From: Staphylococcus sp. 17KM0847
GTDB lineage: Bacteria > Bacillota > Bacilli > Staphylococcales > Staphylococcaceae
DNA: 64,000 nucleotides
Assembly (NCBI RefSeq): GCF_013463155.1
Contig: NZ_CP040781.1
Span: forward strand, 1,488,001-1,552,000
Reading direction: 5' to 3'
Below the pieces are notes generated by a model. That model saw only the letters and a program-made list of their open reading frames with translations. It was not told the origin of the DNA and did no database searches. Shown here in pieces: positions 22,289 to 33,220 of this stretch. The first letter of the stretch is position 1. Each line of letters starts with the position of its first letter. Position numbers and translations under genes: made by a program.

Positions 22289-23334
22289 TATAATTCACCC
22301 TCTACATATTGGTAATTTGCGGCTTTACACATACGATTGCGTAAGGCTTCAGCTTCTTCATGATGTGGATAACCGTAAATATAGGCTTGTTCAACATCTA
22401 CAAGTTGATCAACTTTATGTAATGCATCGTATAAATTATAATTGGCTTGCTGTATATCTTCTTCAGTATCACTTAAGATAATAGTATATGCTTCTTCTGG
22501 CAACAATGGTATGAATGATTTAGGGACGATAAATACAATATGTGACCATTCTTTATATCTCAACGCATTAATCGAATGTTCTAAGTTCTCGAAAATGGCT
22601 ATTGGTGTTTCAGGTGCATAGTGTTTATATTTCATCCCCGGTGCAATAGGTTTCTCCATATCTTCTGAACGCACTTCATCTACTGCATTAGGTAAAATAT
22701 CATTGAGCATATTCCGTGTAATTGTCCCCGGTCTCGCAACACGGTACGGAAATGTACGACAATCCAATACTGTACTTTCTAATCCAGCTTCACTCTGTGT
22801 TGAATGTATCACACCATCAATACGACCATTCAAATCATGATATACGTGTTCAAAAGTTGTTGGTGATGGACGTCCGCTTAGGTTTGCACTCGGTGCAGCA
22901 ATAGGAAGATCTACTAACTTCAATAATTCTCGCGCAACTGGATGACTTGGCATTCTCACTGCAACTGAATTGAGCCCTCCTGTCACACTGTTACATAAAA
23001 AACCCGGTTTCAATGGTAATATAAATGTAATAGGTCCTGGCCAAAAAGCCTCCATCAACTTTTCTGTCGCTTCCGGTATTTCAGTTACAAAATCTTTGAG
23101 CTGCTCTGAATCATAAATATGAACAATGAGAGGGTTATCAGAAGGACGCCCTTTTGCTTGATAAATTTTTTGTACTGCACTCTCATCTAAAGCATTGGCA
23201 CCTAATCCATACACTGTTTCAGTAGGTAATGCAACTAAGCCTCCACGTCTATATGTTTCAATAATTTCTGATAAACGGGGGTAATCTGCTAATTGTGTTG
23301 TATAAGCACGAACATCCCAAATCTCTGTTTTCAT
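22288..23334 (-). CDS. L-threonylcarbamoyladenylate synthase (Sua5/YwlC)
   Basis: Makes threonylcarbamoyl-AMP from Thr, bicarbonate and ATP for t6A37 in tRNAs. 348 residues: N-terminal YrdC domain (about 20-210; ALPTETVYGLGANA, KGRPSDNPLIVHI, SVAVRMPSHP, APSANLSGRPSPT) and C-terminal Sua5 domain joined by PIAPGMKYKHYAPE. The start is ATG at 23334 with AAGGTG; TTG at 23346 lies too near. Overlaps ptpB by one base. Confidence 0.93.
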   Translation of the reverse strand: MKTEIWDVRAYTTQLADYPRLSEIIETYRRGGLVALPTETVYGLGANALDESAVQKIYQAKGRPSDNPLIVHIYDSEQLKDFVTEIPEATEKLMEAFWPGPITFILPLKPGFLCNSVTGGLNSVAVRMPSHPVARELLKLVDLPIAAPSANLSGRPSPTTFEHVYHDLNGRIDGVIHSTQSEAGLESTVLDCRTFPYRVARPGTITRNMLNDILPNAVDEVRSEDMEKPIAPGMKYKHYAPETPIAIFENLEHSINALRYKEWSHIVFIVPKSFIPLLPEEAYTIILSDTEEDIQQANYNLYDALHKVDQLVDVEQAYIYGYPHHEEAEALRNRMCKAANYQYVEGEL

Positions 23335-23378
23335 ATCATTCAACACCTTTCCTTGGACTCTATTTTACTGCAAAATAA

Positions 23379-23416
23379 AAGGTTATGCACAGATGAATGT
23401 TTCCATACATAACCTT
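23379..23416. terminator. Terminator after prmC
   Basis: AAGGTTATG (23379-23387) and CATAACCTT (23408-23416) form a 9-bp stem with T/A flanks. It lies between prmC and the tsaC gene, both leftward, ending the tdk-prfA-prmC transcript. The gap 23417-23546 shows nothing else clear. Confidence 0.7.
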
Positions 23417-23546
23417 ATTACATATTGAATTCAAGACACTCCATTTGAAAAGTTTATGATACGTACATGCACTGTTTCAAATCTGTTATCTTCTCCTCCT
23501 AATGTACAAGAATCCCATATTTATAATTTTTAATAAAAAACGATTA

Positions 23547-24386
23547 TCAGAACCAGTTCATATGTAATATACGTGCATGACCATTAATGTCATTTAAAAC
23601 TTGAGGCTTTAAATCCGGATAACGCGACTTTATCATAGCCATCAAGGTATCTCCTTGTTGATATCCTATTTCAAAAACAATCGGTGCGTTAGCATTCATG
23701 ACATAGGGTAAATCTTTTAATATTTTATCATAAATGGCATATCCCGATTCATCTGCAAATAATGCAAGATGAGGTTCATGCTTTATCACATTTGTTCCCA
23801 TGACTGCAACTTCTTCTTTTGCAATGTAGGGCGGATTACTAATCAATCCATCTAAATGTATGTTTTGTGTAATAAACGGCTGAAGTACGTCTCCTTGTAT
23901 AAAAGTCACATTTGTGTGGAAATGCTGTGCATTATATTTTGCCACAGACAAAGCATCTAATGAAATATCTGACGCAATAACGTCTAAATCTTTTTTTTCA
24001 TTTTTAATCGTCAATGCAATAGCACCTGAACCCGTTCCAATATCTGCTACAACGCCAGAATTGGGACAAATTCCTAAAAAATATTCAACTACTTCTTCTG
24101 TTTCAGGGCGAGGGATTAAAACACGCTCATCAACAAAAAATGTCTGACCGTAAAATGACGCTTGTTGGGTAATATATTGAACAGGTTTTCCTTCTAGCAG
24201 TTGCTCTAGTGCCTCTGTTAATTGCTCTAGCTGAGTCTCTGATATTAACTCGTCTCCTCTATATAACAATGTTGTACGTGTCCACTGCATAAAATCCAAT
24301 AATAGCCACTCAACTGCTGAAACCTCGACACTTGCTCGTTCAGCTTGCCTTTTAGCTTCTACTAACCATTTTTTATAACTCACCAT
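23547..24386 (-). CDS. prmC: Release factor glutamine methyltransferase
   Basis: Methylates the Gln of the GGQ loop of release factors with SAM. 279 residues: N-terminal helical domain, SAM motif [15 protein letters not shown], and catalytic [12 protein letters not shown]. Its start overlaps the end of prfA, its substrate gene, by 14 bases, so the two are translationally coupled. Confidence 0.96.
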   Translation of the reverse strand: MVSYKKWLVEAKRQAERASVEVSAVEWLLLDFMQWTRTTLLYRGDELISETQLEQLTEALEQLLEGKPVQYITQQASFYGQTFFVDERVLIPRPETEEVVEYFLGICPNSGVVADIGTGSGAIALTIKNEKKDLDVIASDISLDALSVAKYNAQHFHTNVTFIQGDVLQPFITQNIHLDGLISNPPYIAKEEVAVMGTNVIKHEPHLALFADESGYAIYDKILKDLPYVMNANAPIVFEIGYQQGDTLMAMIKSRYPDLKPQVLNDINGHARILHMNWF

Positions 24387-25449
24387 GATTAAGATCTTTC
24401 AACTTCTCTGTTTGTTCATGCATTGTAAGGGCATCTACAATCTCATCTAGCTTCCCTTCCATAATTTGATCTAACTTTTGTAATGTTAAACCAATACGAT
24501 GGTCTGTCACACGACTTTGTGGATAGTTATATGTTCTGATACGCTCCGAACGATCACCTGTTCCAACTGCTGATTTACGCTGTGCAGCATACTTTTGTTG
24601 CTCTTCTTGAAGTTTCATATCATATAATCGTGCTTTTAATACTTTCATCGCCTTCTCACGGTTTTGAATTTGTGACTTTTCCGATGATGTCGCAATAACT
24701 CCCGTTGGTAAGTGTGTGATACGAACAGCCGAATCTGTTGTATTCACGTGCTGTCCTCCTGCACCACTCGAACGATATGTATCAATTTGTAAATCTTCTT
24801 TACGGATTTCAATTTCAACATCTTCAACCTCAGGCAAGACAGCTACTGTTGCTGTCGATGTATGAATACGTCCTCCTGATTCTGTTTCAGGTACACGTTG
24901 CACACGATGTGCACCGTTTTCATACTTCAACTTACTATATGCATCTTGACCAGATACTGAAAAGCTAATCTCTTTAAAGCCACCATGATCACTTTCTGTT
25001 GCTTCAACAACCTCAGTTTTAAGTTGATGTGACTCTGCAAACTTTGAGTACATGCGAAATAAATCTCCGGCAAAGATTGCAGCTTCATCTCCACCTGCTG
25101 CTGCTCGCACTTCAACAATAACGTCTTTTTCATCATTTGGATCTTTAGGAATTAACAACAATTTGAGCTGTTCTTCCAACTCTGGTATTTGCCCTTTTAA
25201 CTGTACGGCATCTTCTTTTAACATCTCAATTTCATCTGCATCCGTTGTTTCAGCTAGCATCAATTCAACTTCATTCACATCTTCTTTAACTTGTTTATAG
25301 TTTCTATAAACATCAACAGTCTTTTGTAAATCAGATTGTTCCTTTGAATACTTGCGCAATTTATCCGCATCACTAACTACATCAGGATCACTTAATAATT
25401 CATTGAGTTGCTCGTATCTCTCTTCTACAATATCTAATTGGTCAAACAT
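24373..25449 (-). CDS. prfA: Peptide chain release factor 1
   Basis: Reads UAA and UAG stop codons. 358 residues: coiled N-terminal domain, anticodon-mimic region with [18 protein letters not shown], and the GGQ loop in [17 protein letters not shown] near residue 230. ATG overlaps the tdk stop (TAATG). Confidence 0.97.
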   Translation of the reverse strand: MFDQLDIVEERYEQLNELLSDPDVVSDADKLRKYSKEQSDLQKTVDVYRNYKQVKEDVNEVELMLAETTDADEIEMLKEDAVQLKGQIPELEEQLKLLLIPKDPNDEKDVIVEVRAAAGGDEAAIFAGDLFRMYSKFAESHQLKTEVVEATESDHGGFKEISFSVSGQDAYSKLKYENGAHRVQRVPETESGGRIHTSTATVAVLPEVEDVEIEIRKEDLQIDTYRSSGAGGQHVNTTDSAVRITHLPTGVIATSSEKSQIQNREKAMKVLKARLYDMKLQEEQQKYAAQRKSAVGTGDRSERIRTYNYPQSRVTDHRIGLTLQKLDQIMEGKLDEIVDALTMHEQTEKLKDLNHGEL

Positions 25450-26051
25450 TACTTCTCTTCCTCCTCTGTCTTATTACTCGGTACAACAACATGATGTGCG
25501 CGACATCTCGGTTCATAACTTTCATTTGCACCGACTAAAATAATCGGATCATCTACTTTAGCAGGTTTGCCATCAATAAGACGCTGTGTACGGCTCGAAG
25601 AAGCACCGCAAACGGCACATACTGCTTGTAATTTTGTAATATGTTCACTCACTGCAAGCATTTCTGGAACAGGGTCAAAAGGTTCCCCTTTAAAATCCAT
25701 ATCCAAACCTGCTGTAATCACTCGATAACCTTTGGCGGCTAGTGATTGCGCGATGTCTACAATCTCTCTATCAAAAAATTGAATTTCGTCAATACCAATA
25801 ATATCTACGCCTTTGAAATCGTGCTGCCATATCTCTTTTGCATTCGTTATATTAATTGCCTCTATCGCATTGCCATTATGAGAAACTACTTTTTCTTTAT
25901 GATAACGATCGTCAATCATAGGTTTAAAGACAACTACTTTTTGTTTAGCATAAACACCACGGCGTAAACGACGAATTAACTCTTCAGATTTTCCGCTAAA
26001 CATACTTCCAGTAATACACTCTATCCAACCTGAATGGTACGCTTCATACAT
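25449..26051 (-). CDS. tdk: Thymidine kinase
   Basis: Phosphorylates thymidine in salvage. 200 residues, type II: P-loop [15 protein letters not shown], catalytic stretch IDEIQFFD, and the Zn lasso with CAVCGA and a later CRAHH. First gene of tdk-prfA-prmC. Confidence 0.96.
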   Translation of the reverse strand: MYEAYHSGWIECITGSMFSGKSEELIRRLRRGVYAKQKVVVFKPMIDDRYHKEKVVSHNGNAIEAINITNAKEIWQHDFKGVDIIGIDEIQFFDREIVDIAQSLAAKGYRVITAGLDMDFKGEPFDPVPEMLAVSEHITKLQAVCAVCGASSSRTQRLIDGKPAKVDDPIILVGANESYEPRCRAHHVVVPSNKTEEEEK

Positions 26052-26208
26052 GAGTTTTTTCCACCTTTTTCAAAACAAATCACTTCATTATATCATAAAA
26101 TATCAACAATCTTGATGTACACATAAAAGAAAACTTCATTCACTCAAAATTTGATCTTCTTCGTTTGAAATTAAAAGTTTTAAAATATTAATTTTCGTAT
26201 ATACCAAT

Positions 26209-26242
26209 AAAAAAAGCATCCTCGTATATTTTGAGAATGCTT
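26209..26242 (-). terminator. Terminator after rpmE2
   Basis: On the minus strand AAGCATTCTC pairs with GAGGATGCTT and is followed by seven Ts. It ends the rho-rpmE2 side before tdk. Confidence 0.9.
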
Positions 26243-26251
26243 GAATGATCA

Positions 26252-26506
26252 TTAGTTGTTTGATTTGAGACCAAATTTTTTGTTGAAGCGTTCCACACGA
26301 CCATCGGCTGCTGCGAACTTTTGACGTCCAGTGTAGAATGGATGTGAATCAGAAGAAATATCTAAACGAATAACTGGGTATTCATTACCATCTTCCCATT
26401 CCATCGTTTCACTTGTTGTTTTAGTTGATCCACTTAAAAACTTAAAATTAGTCGTTGTATCTAAAAAGATAACTTTACGATATTCTGGATGAATTCCTTG
26501 TTTCAT
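26252..26506 (-). CDS. rpmE2: Ribosomal protein bL31, type B
   Basis: 84 residues of the 50S subunit. It starts [16 protein letters not shown] and has [10 protein letters not shown] near the middle. The CxxC zinc pairs of type A bL31 are absent, so this is the zinc-free paralogue that in other bacteria can replace type A under zinc limitation. Located between rho and tdk. Confidence 0.96.
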   Translation of the reverse strand: MKQGIHPEYRKVIFLDTTTNFKFLSGSTKTTSETMEWEDGNEYPVIRLDISSDSHPFYTGRQKFAAADGRVERFNKKFGLKSNN

Positions 26507-26628
26507 TCTTTTCAGCTCCTTTGCCCTGAACCATCTGGAACAGAGTTATTTGTGAGTTTTTACCCAATACTTAGTTATTATAAAGGGAGTCTATTTAAAA
26601 AGCAACCCCATGTCATTAAATTCCTCTA

Positions 26629-27954
26629 CTAAATAATAGGACGCCCCGTTTTTGTACTTTCCGATGCACTTTTTTGTAATTCAGCAAAAAATTCTTCGTT
26701 TGATTTTGTCTTTTTTAACTTGCGTATAAAACGTTCCGTAAAATCTGGTGCATTAGAAAACATATTGCGAAGCTGCCATAAACTTTCTAATTCATTTTTA
26801 GGGATAAGTAACTCTTCTTTACGCGTCGAACTGCGTATAATATCAATTGCTGGGAAAATGCGTCGTTCAGATAAACGACGATCGAGATGAAGTTCCATAT
26901 TGCCTGTTCCTTTAAACTCTTCATAAATCATATCATCCATGCGTGAACCTGTATCTACAAGCGCCGTTGCTAGAATGGTCAAACTACCACCTGCTTCTAT
27001 ATTACGTGCCGCGCCAAAAAACGCTTTAGGTCCATGTAATGAAGCCGGATCCAAACCACCGGATAATGTTCTACCACTTGGCGGAACAACGAGATTATAT
27101 GCACGTGCTAGTCGCGTAATAGAATCCATCAGAATAATAACGTCTTCACCGATTTCAACTAATCGCTTTGCACGCTCCAATAACAACTCTGCTACTTTCA
27201 CGTGATGTTTTGGATGTTCATCAAATGTAGAATGTACGACTTCTGCTTCGTCAACGGAACGCTCTAAGTCTGTAACTTCTTCTGGGCGTTCCCCAACAAG
27301 CAAAATAAATAATTTTGCACTTGGTTTATTCGCTACAATAGCATTTGCAATTTCTTTTAATAATGAGGTTTTCCCCGCTTTAGGTGGTGCAACAATTAAG
27401 CCACGTTGTCCAAGACCAATTGGCGTCACAAGATCCATAACACGGGTTGAATAATTATGAGGATTCGTTTCTAACTTAATACGTTCTTCTGGATAGAGGG
27501 GCGTTAAAGCTTGGAAGTGTGGTCGCTTTTTGACTTCCTCTGCATTTTGATCATTAACAAAATCAACTTGTAATAAGCCATAATATTTTTCATTTTCTTT
27601 AGGCTTTCGAACTTTTCCAGTCACTTTATCACCGAGTTTAATTTCAAAACGTCTGATTTGACTGGCAGAAATGTAAATATCCTTTTCTCCTTTGGAATAG
27701 TTTACAGTTCTTAAAAAACCATATCCATCTGGCTGAATATCATCTAAGATACCTTCCATGTAATAATTACCATCTTTTTCCATTTGCGCTTCCATAATAG
27801 CTAAAACAAGTTCTTTTTTATTCAACTTACTATAATTGACTAGTTTTAATGCCTTTGCTTTTTCTGTCAGGGCTTTTGTCGTATTGTTCTTGTATAACTC
27901 ATGGAATGATTCATACTGTGGTGAAGTCCTCTCCCTAGTATCCCTTGTAGACAT
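26629..27954 (-). CDS. rho: Transcription termination factor Rho
   Basis: Hexameric RNA helicase that ends transcripts. 441 residues: N-terminal helical part, cold-shock-type RNA-binding domain (GILDDIQPDGYGFLRT... DIYISASQIRRF), P-loop VAPPKAGKTSLLKEIA, Walker B-region DVIILMDSITRLARAYN, and the R-loop. The start is set at ATG 27954, four residues longer than I recall for S. aureus; no strong ribosome site is visible, which may reflect weak, autoregulated translation. Confidence 0.93.
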   Translation of the reverse strand: MSTRDTRERTSPQYESFHELYKNNTTKALTEKAKALKLVNYSKLNKKELVLAIMEAQMEKDGNYYMEGILDDIQPDGYGFLRTVNYSKGEKDIYISASQIRRFEIKLGDKVTGKVRKPKENEKYYGLLQVDFVNDQNAEEVKKRPHFQALTPLYPEERIKLETNPHNYSTRVMDLVTPIGLGQRGLIVAPPKAGKTSLLKEIANAIVANKPSAKLFILLVGERPEEVTDLERSVDEAEVVHSTFDEHPKHHVKVAELLLERAKRLVEIGEDVIILMDSITRLARAYNLVVPPSGRTLSGGLDPASLHGPKAFFGAARNIEAGGSLTILATALVDTGSRMDDMIYEEFKGTGNMELHLDRRLSERRIFPAIDIIRSSTRKEELLIPKNELESLWQLRNMFSNAPDFTERFIRKLKKTKSNEEFFAELQKSASESTKTGRPII

Positions 27955-28233
27955 GTAACACACTCATTTCATTAAAAATTTATTATTGACTATGTAACAT
28001 AACATACAATAGCACGCTTAATATGGCAAACAAATTTTTGGAAATCTTAGAAGGATATCACTCAAATATGACATTTTGTAATGATTCCGTTATATTTTAT
28101 TTTTTCAGATCATACCGCTTAAAACACCCTCATATGTATAATATAGTCATTATTAACGATATGTGTATTAAAGGTTTTTATCGTCAAAAGCATATTATTT
28201 TATTGTCCTCTAATATGTTAAACCTACTCAAAT
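27955..28233 (-). other. Long upstream region of rho without a gene
   Basis: About 280 bases between rho and the upstream terminator. AT-rich; a TTGACG (near 28190) and TATATTATAC-like stretches could be promoters. A long untranslated leader would fit rho autoregulation, but nothing decisive is seen. A 70-codon plus-strand frame here has no ribosome site. Confidence 0.4.
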
Positions 28234-28284
28234 AAAGAGTGGAATTGAAACCCAAATAAACTTAAAGATTCCATTTCCACTCTT
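28234..28284. terminator. Terminator after the aldehyde dehydrogenase gene
   Basis: AAAGAGTGGAA (28234-28244) and TTTCCACTCTT (28274-28284) form a long stem with A-rich and T-rich ends. It separates the dehydrogenase gene from rho. Confidence 0.85.
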
Positions 28285-28324
28285 ACTCTTTAAATTTTCA
28301 CAACATTTGTATGTGAACCGTCAT

Positions 28325-29752
28325 TTAATTGTAATAACCTGTAATAGATTTTACTTCTAAAAACTCCTCGATACCATAGTCGCCCCATTCACGACCAATA
28401 CCAGATTGTTTATAACCACCAAACGGTAAATCCGGTGTGCGTTCTGATTCATTAATAACTAACATCCCTGCTTCAATGCTACGTGCTACCTTTCTTAATA
28501 CTTCTTTATCTCTTCCAAATACATAACCCGCTAAACCATATTTAGTATCGTTTGCGATAGCAATAGCTTCATCTAAAGTTTTATAAGTGATCACTGACAT
28601 CACAGGACCAAAAATCTCTTCTTGTGCAATCGTCATACTATTGACCACATCAGCAAAAATAGTAGGTTGTGCAAAATAACCTTTCTCTATGCCATCTGGT
28701 TTGCCTAAACCTCCTGAAACCAATGTCGCACCTTCATCTATACCTTTTTGGATATACGATTGAACTTGATTATATTGCTTTTCACTTACAATTGGACCGA
28801 CCTCTGTCTCTGCTTGCTGTGGATCACCCACTTTAACATTCTCCATCTCTGCTTTTGCTTTTTCTAAAAATGCTTCTTTCAATTGCTCTGGCACAAGCGT
28901 TCTTGTCCCTGCCGTACATACTTGCCCTGTGTTATTTACAACTTTTGCAACAGCTGCTTGAACCGCTTCGTCTAAGTCTGCATCATCTAATATAATAAAT
29001 GGTGACTTTCCTCCTAGTTCAAGTGACACTTTTTTAAAATCCTTACTTGCTTGTTCCATAATTTTAGAACCTGTACCGCCAGAACCTGTAAAGGACATCA
29101 TACGCACATCTCGATGTTGGCTCAATGGTGTCCCCACACCTTCTCCGTCACCATTCACAAGGTTAAACACACCTTTAGGTACGCCTGCTTCATCAAATAT
29201 TTCAGCTAATATTATAGCCGCAAATGGTGTTAATTCTGAAGGTTTTAATACGACTGGTGAACCAGCAGCAAAAGCAGCCGCAAGTTTTAATGAAGTTTGA
29301 TTCGTCGGAAAGTTCCATGGTGTTACAAGCCCTGCTACACCAATAGCTTCTTTAATAACTAAATTATTTCCTCGGCGCTCCTCAAACTCAAAGTTTTCTA
29401 GCGCATCATAAGCTGCTTGAAAGTGTTTCAAACCACTTTGATAGTGTACTTGCTCAGATTTTGTAACGGGCGATCCTAATTCTAAGGTCATCGCTTCTAT
29501 TAGATCTTCTTTGCGTGCTTTATACGCTTCAACAATACGACCTAACATTTCTTGTCGCTCTTTAACCGGTGTATTACGAAATGTTATATATACATCTTTA
29601 GCTGCTTGTACGGCTTTATCGACGTCCTCTTTGTTGCCTTTTGCAATGACACCAAATACTTCCTCAGTTGCTGGATTAATGACATCGATTGTTTCACCGC
29701 TCGCACTATCCATCCATTCACCATTAATATATTGCTTAATATTACGTCTCAT
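28325..29752 (-). CDS. NAD(P)-dependent aldehyde dehydrogenase
   Basis: 475 residues, full ALDH domain. Cofactor loop [28 protein letters not shown], catalytic Glu in [11 protein letters not shown], catalytic Cys in [14 protein letters not shown], and EIFGPVMSV. Substrate not evident; it resembles the staphylococcal ALDH placed between rho and murZ. The start is ATG 29752 ([13 protein letters not shown]) with AAAGG; the GTG at 29758 is too near that site. Confidence 0.9.
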   Translation of the reverse strand: MRRNIKQYINGEWMDSASGETIDVINPATEEVFGVIAKGNKEDVDKAVQAAKDVYITFRNTPVKERQEMLGRIVEAYKARKEDLIEAMTLELGSPVTKSEQVHYQSGLKHFQAAYDALENFEFEERRGNNLVIKEAIGVAGLVTPWNFPTNQTSLKLAAAFAAGSPVVLKPSELTPFAAIILAEIFDEAGVPKGVFNLVNGDGEGVGTPLSQHRDVRMMSFTGSGGTGSKIMEQASKDFKKVSLELGGKSPFIILDDADLDEAVQAAVAKVVNNTGQVCTAGTRTLVPEQLKEAFLEKAKAEMENVKVGDPQQAETEVGPIVSEKQYNQVQSYIQKGIDEGATLVSGGLGKPDGIEKGYFAQPTIFADVVNSMTIAQEEIFGPVMSVITYKTLDEAIAIANDTKYGLAGYVFGRDKEVLRKVARSIEAGMLVINESERTPDLPFGGYKQSGIGREWGDYGIEEFLEVKSITGYYN

Positions 29753-29847
29753 AAACACACAGCCTTTCTACTTATTATCATATTAGTAGTATAACCTTTT
29801 TATAATCTTATGAAACTTCAACTGCTCATCTACATGCGGTGATGATC

Positions 29848-29880
29848 AAAAAAGCTAATGACAGAATGTGCCATCAGCTT
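29848..29880 (-). terminator. Terminator after the HxlR gene
   Basis: On the minus strand AAGCTGATG pairs with CATTAGCTT, followed by TTTTTT (29848-29853). Confidence 0.85.
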
Positions 29881-29917
29881 TGTTAACATTTTTTATTTTT
29901 TGCACACAGCAGACATG

Positions 29918-30244
29918 CTATGAATGATCAGGTAATTCCATGTAATGATGTGCCCAATCTTCTAGTGGTTCGAGTGCGTGTGCTAAAGTCGCACCTTTTT
30001 CTGTTAAATAGTAACAAACAGACGGGGGATTTTCTGATATAATCTCTTTCACTAAAAATTGTGCATCAGCTAACTCAGCCAATTTTAAAGATAACGCACG
30101 ATTTGTTATAGGTTTAAGATCTCGTTTAATATCAGAAAAATGCGCTCGATTTTCCGGACATTTTGATAAATAATGTAAAATCAAACCATTCCAGCTACGT
30201 CCTAAAATTTTAAATGTTTCCTCAATATATGGACAAACTTCCAT
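29918..30244 (-). CDS. HxlR-family transcriptional regulator
   Basis: 108-residue winged-helix regulator. Typical HxlR start MEVCPYIEETFKILGRSWNGLIL with Cys4, then FSDIKRDLKPITNRALSLKLAEL and the wing with VCYYLTEKGATL. Members often sense thiols, quinones or aldehydes through that Cys. It lies directly upstream of the aldehyde dehydrogenase on the same strand, so it is a candidate regulator of it. The start at 30244 has AGAGGTG; GTG at 30253 is less likely. Confidence 0.88.
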   Translation of the reverse strand: MEVCPYIEETFKILGRSWNGLILHYLSKCPENRAHFSDIKRDLKPITNRALSLKLAELADAQFLVKEIISENPPSVCYYLTEKGATLAHALEPLEDWAHHYMELPDHS

Positions 30245-30290
30245 GGTCATCACCTCTTTTGATTAACGGTTGTGATAACAAAACATACAC

Positions 30291-31553
30291 TTAGTCTACA
30301 TATTCTGTCCAAATATCAGCACCTAGTGACTTCAAAGTATTAACAATATTCGAATAACCTCGATAAATATGACGAACATTATAAATCGTTGTTACACCAT
30401 CTGCAATCAGACCTGCGATAATCAAACAAGCACCAGCACGTAAATCACTGGCATATACATCCGCACCAGTCAACTGAGAGGGTTTAATCGTTGCTGTCCC
30501 TTGATCAGCCGTTATTGCTGCATTCATATTTTGTAACTCTGGAACATGCTTAAAACGTTCTGGATATATTGTCTCAGTCACAAAACTTGGTCCCTGCGCT
30601 AAAAAGAGGAGTGGGGTAATCGGTTGCTGTAAGTCTGTCGCAAAGCCCGGGTAGACAAGTGTTTTAATATCAACATTTTGGTAAGGTGCTGATGACTTAA
30701 CAATCATATAGTCATCACCCGTCTTAACTGTAACACCCAACTCCTTCAACTTCACCGTCAGCGGCTCAACATGTTCAGGAATAATGTTGTCGATATATAA
30801 TTCTTCGCCACTCGCTGCTGCAATACACATATACGTTCCCGCTTCAATACGGTCTGGTATAATAGCATGTCTGCTGCCAGATAAATGTGCAACACCTGTA
30901 ATTTTAATCGTACTTGTACCTGCACCAGTAATTTTTGCGCCCATACTGTTTAAAAAGTTCGCAACATCTACAACTTCTGGCTCCTTAGCTGCATTTTCAA
31001 TGAGTGTCTGCCCTTCTGCACGTGTTGCAGCTAGCATAATATTAATTGTCGCTCCAACACTAACAATATCTAAATAAATATTTGTTCCTATCAAACGTTC
31101 CGCTTCTAATTTCATTGATGTTTCATTGGATTCGTCGATTTTTGCACCTAGTGCTTTGAAACCTTTAATATGTTGGTCAATCGGTCTCGGACCTAATGGA
31201 CAACCACCCGGTAAGCCAATAACACACTTCTTAAATCGACCAAGCATTGCGCCCATCATATAATACGAAGCACGTAAAGATTCCACTTTATTATTAGGTA
31301 AAGGGGCATTTTCAATATGTGTTGGATCAATACTTAAAGTTGTCTCTTCTAAATGGGTATGAATGTTTAAGTCCTCAAGCAAGCTGACTAACGTCTCAAC
31401 ATCAGAGATTTTGGGTAAACCATCTAATGTCACAGGAGATTCAGCCATTAATGCTGCTGGAATGATTGCAACAGAACTATTTTTGGCACCACTGATTTCA
31501 ACCTTACCCTTTAACTTTTGGCCACCTCTTATTTTAATCACTTCTTGTGCCAT
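30291..31553 (-). CDS. murZ: UDP-N-acetylglucosamine 1-carboxyvinyltransferase (MurA, copy 2)
   Basis: Second enolpyruvyl transferase of peptidoglycan synthesis. 420 residues; the PEP and fosfomycin Cys118 is in [12 protein letters not shown]. It differs widely from the 9293-10558 copy in the middle of the protein, as expected of the old MurA/MurZ paralogues of Firmicutes. Flanked by fba and hxlR, the usual MurZ setting. Confidence 0.95.
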   Translation of the reverse strand: MAQEVIKIRGGQKLKGKVEISGAKNSSVAIIPAALMAESPVTLDGLPKISDVETLVSLLEDLNIHTHLEETTLSIDPTHIENAPLPNNKVESLRASYYMMGAMLGRFKKCVIGLPGGCPLGPRPIDQHIKGFKALGAKIDESNETSMKLEAERLIGTNIYLDIVSVGATINIMLAATRAEGQTLIENAAKEPEVVDVANFLNSMGAKITGAGTSTIKITGVAHLSGSRHAIIPDRIEAGTYMCIAAASGEELYIDNIIPEHVEPLTVKLKELGVTVKTGDDYMIVKSSAPYQNVDIKTLVYPGFATDLQQPITPLLFLAQGPSFVTETIYPERFKHVPELQNMNAAITADQGTATIKPSQLTGADVYASDLRAGACLIIAGLIADGVTTIYNVRHIYRGYSNIVNTLKSLGADIWTEYVD

Positions 31554-32063
31554 GTTTCAGAACTCCCTTTCCATCTCTTATAACCCTAGAATATCATATT
31601 TAAGGGCATTATAATGTACTTTTTTTCAAATTGCAAAACGTATTATTTATGACTTCTAAAGAATATAGCGTCTGTCAGATTGAGCGATCGGATCATAGAA
31701 AACAAACACAAAATACAAATCACAAATAAAGGGTTTGTCCTCTCAATTTCATTTGCCCAATCAACATCACTAAGATAACGTTATCTGATACGTCTCATTC
31801 TTATTTAAGCGTTATGGATTGTTGCAACCGACATTATAATCAATCGCTTCATATCAAAGTTTTAAAGCATGATATAAAATGTTTACACCTAAAGTTAACT
31901 ACAATCGATATAACTACTATGTATGTACAAAATCTTTTTATATTCCAATCTTATTCATTACATTGCTTCATTGAAAGTTCTCATCATATTAGCCATTCTC
32001 ACTCAATCATAAAGACAGAATATCGTCACTTTGTACTTATCCCCATAATTTTAACAACATAGT
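31554..32063. other. 510-base intergenic region upstream of murZ
   Basis: Between murZ and the fba terminator. It must carry the murZ promoter. The only clear structure is a 14-bp perfect palindrome, AGATAACGTTATCT at 31773-31786, listed in the findings. An 82-codon plus-strand frame (31814-32062) has no ribosome site and is low-complexity; I do not call it. Confidence 0.5.
31773..31786. promoter_or_regulatory. Perfect 14-bp palindrome, possible operator
   Basis: AGATAACGTTATCT reads the same on both strands and lies 220 bases before murZ. The shape suits a dimeric regulator. The centre resembles a LacI/CcpA half-site but misses the required TG..CA ends. Confidence 0.4.
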
Positions 32064-32107
32064 AAAAGCTGGAAAACAACATCCAATAGTAGTGTTTCCC
32101 AGCCTTT
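32064..32107 (-). terminator. Terminator after fba
   Basis: On the minus strand AAAGGCTGGGAAACAC pairs imperfectly with GTTTTCCAGCTTTT, followed by TACT. Placed 25 bases after the fba stop. Confidence 0.8.
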
Positions 32108-32131
32108 ATACTTGCTAAACTTTAAAATGTA

Positions 32132-33004
32132 TTATCCTTTAAAGTTATCAGCTTTATTTGAAGTACCAAATTCACGAATTTTACCGATGACTGTTTCTTT
32201 AATTGCTTCACGTGCTGGTCCTAAATATTTACGTGGATCGTAAACTTCAGTATCAGCAGCCAATACCTCACGTACACGTTTTGCTGAAGCGATTTGATTT
32301 TCAGTATTTACATTGATTTTTGCAGTACCAAGTGAAATTGCTTTTTTAATGTCATGCGTTGGAATACCTGTACCACCATGTAATACTAGTGGTAAACCTG
32401 TTGATAAACCAATTTCTTCCATTTCTTTAAATCCTAAGTTTGGTTCACCTTTATATGGTCCATGTACAGAACCTAATGCTGGCGCTAATGTATCAATACC
32501 TGTTTCTTTAACTAAGTTTTGACATTCAATTGGATCTGCATAAATCACACCATCAGCAACAACGTCGTCTTCTTGTCCGCCAACAGTACCTAATTCTGCT
32601 TCAACAGATACACCACGTTCATGTGCATACTCTACTACTTTTTTCGTGATTTTAACGTTATCTTCATAGGGTTCATGTGAAGCATCAATCATAACAGATG
32701 TAAAACCTGCATCGATAGCTTCTTTACATTTTTCAAAGCTTGAACCATGGTCTAAATGGATCGCAACCGGAATCGTAATATTATAGTCATGCATAAGACC
32801 TTCAACCATTTTAACAACTGTGTAGAAACCACCCATATAACGACCAGCGCCCTCAGAAACACCTAAAATAACTGGTGCATTTTCTTCTTGAGATGCTTGC
32901 AAAATCGCTTGTGTGAATTCTAGGTTGTTTAAGTTATATTGACCAACCGCATAACCATTTTCTTTGGCATCGATTAACATTTCTTTCATTGAAACTAAAG
33001 GCAT
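32132..33004 (-). CDS. fba: Class II fructose-bisphosphate aldolase
   Basis: Cleaves fructose-1,6-bisphosphate to triose phosphates in glycolysis, and the reverse in gluconeogenesis. 290 residues, zinc-dependent class [16 protein letters not shown] (catalytic and Zn residues), [37 protein letters not shown] region and [10 protein letters not shown]. Extended -10 TATACT (33049-33054) and a small AGTGC/GCACT leader hairpin (33020-33033) precede AAGGAGG. Confidence 0.96.
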   Translation of the reverse strand: MPLVSMKEMLIDAKENGYAVGQYNLNNLEFTQAILQASQEENAPVILGVSEGAGRYMGGFYTVVKMVEGLMHDYNITIPVAIHLDHGSSFEKCKEAIDAGFTSVMIDASHEPYEDNVKITKKVVEYAHERGVSVEAELGTVGGQEDDVVADGVIYADPIECQNLVKETGIDTLAPALGSVHGPYKGEPNLGFKEMEEIGLSTGLPLVLHGGTGIPTHDIKKAISLGTAKINVNTENQIASAKRVREVLAADTEVYDPRKYLGPAREAIKETVIGKIREFGTSNKADNFKG

Positions 33005-33129
33005 GTAAGTTCCTCCTTGAGTGCTTTTGCACTAAATTTTATAACTACAGTATAGCAAAATACATACATCAATGCATGAGAAATCACTTTAAAAATCATC
33101 GTTTTTGTGAAAAAAATCTCATTTTTAAC

Positions 33130-33144
33130 ATGTAAGCGTCATCA
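33130..33144 (+). promoter_or_regulatory. cre-like box in the fba/DUF2529 divergent region
   Basis: ATGTAAGCGTCATCA matches the CcpA consensus WTGNAANCGNWNNCW at all but one position. It lies 10 bases upstream of the -35 of the plus-strand gene and about 80 bases upstream of the fba -10. It could be an activating or repressing CcpA site; the match alone is weak proof. Confidence 0.4.
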
Positions 33145-33154
33145 TTTTTGCAAA

Positions 33155-33184
33155 TTGCTAAATATAGTTATTTTATTATAAAAT
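33155..33184 (+). promoter_or_regulatory. Likely promoter of the DUF2529 gene
   Basis: TTGCTA (33155-33160), 18-base spacer, TAAAAT (33179-33184), followed by an AAGGAGG ribosome site at about 33208. Confidence 0.6.
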
Positions 33185-33220
33185 GAAGCTATCTATTCAT
33201 CTTTTAAGGAGGCCCATAAC

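Noticed and set aside
28023..28235. A 70-codon plus-strand frame upstream of rho
   Set aside because: No ribosome site and composition of AT-rich leader DNA; it fits an untranslated region.
30291..31553. murZ as a recent duplicate of murA
   Set aside because: The two proteins are very different outside the motifs, as expected for the ancient MurA/MurZ pair in Firmicutes.
31814..32062. An 82-codon plus-strand frame in the murZ-fba gap
   Set aside because: No ribosome site, His- and Ile-rich low-complexity content, and it runs into the fba terminator.
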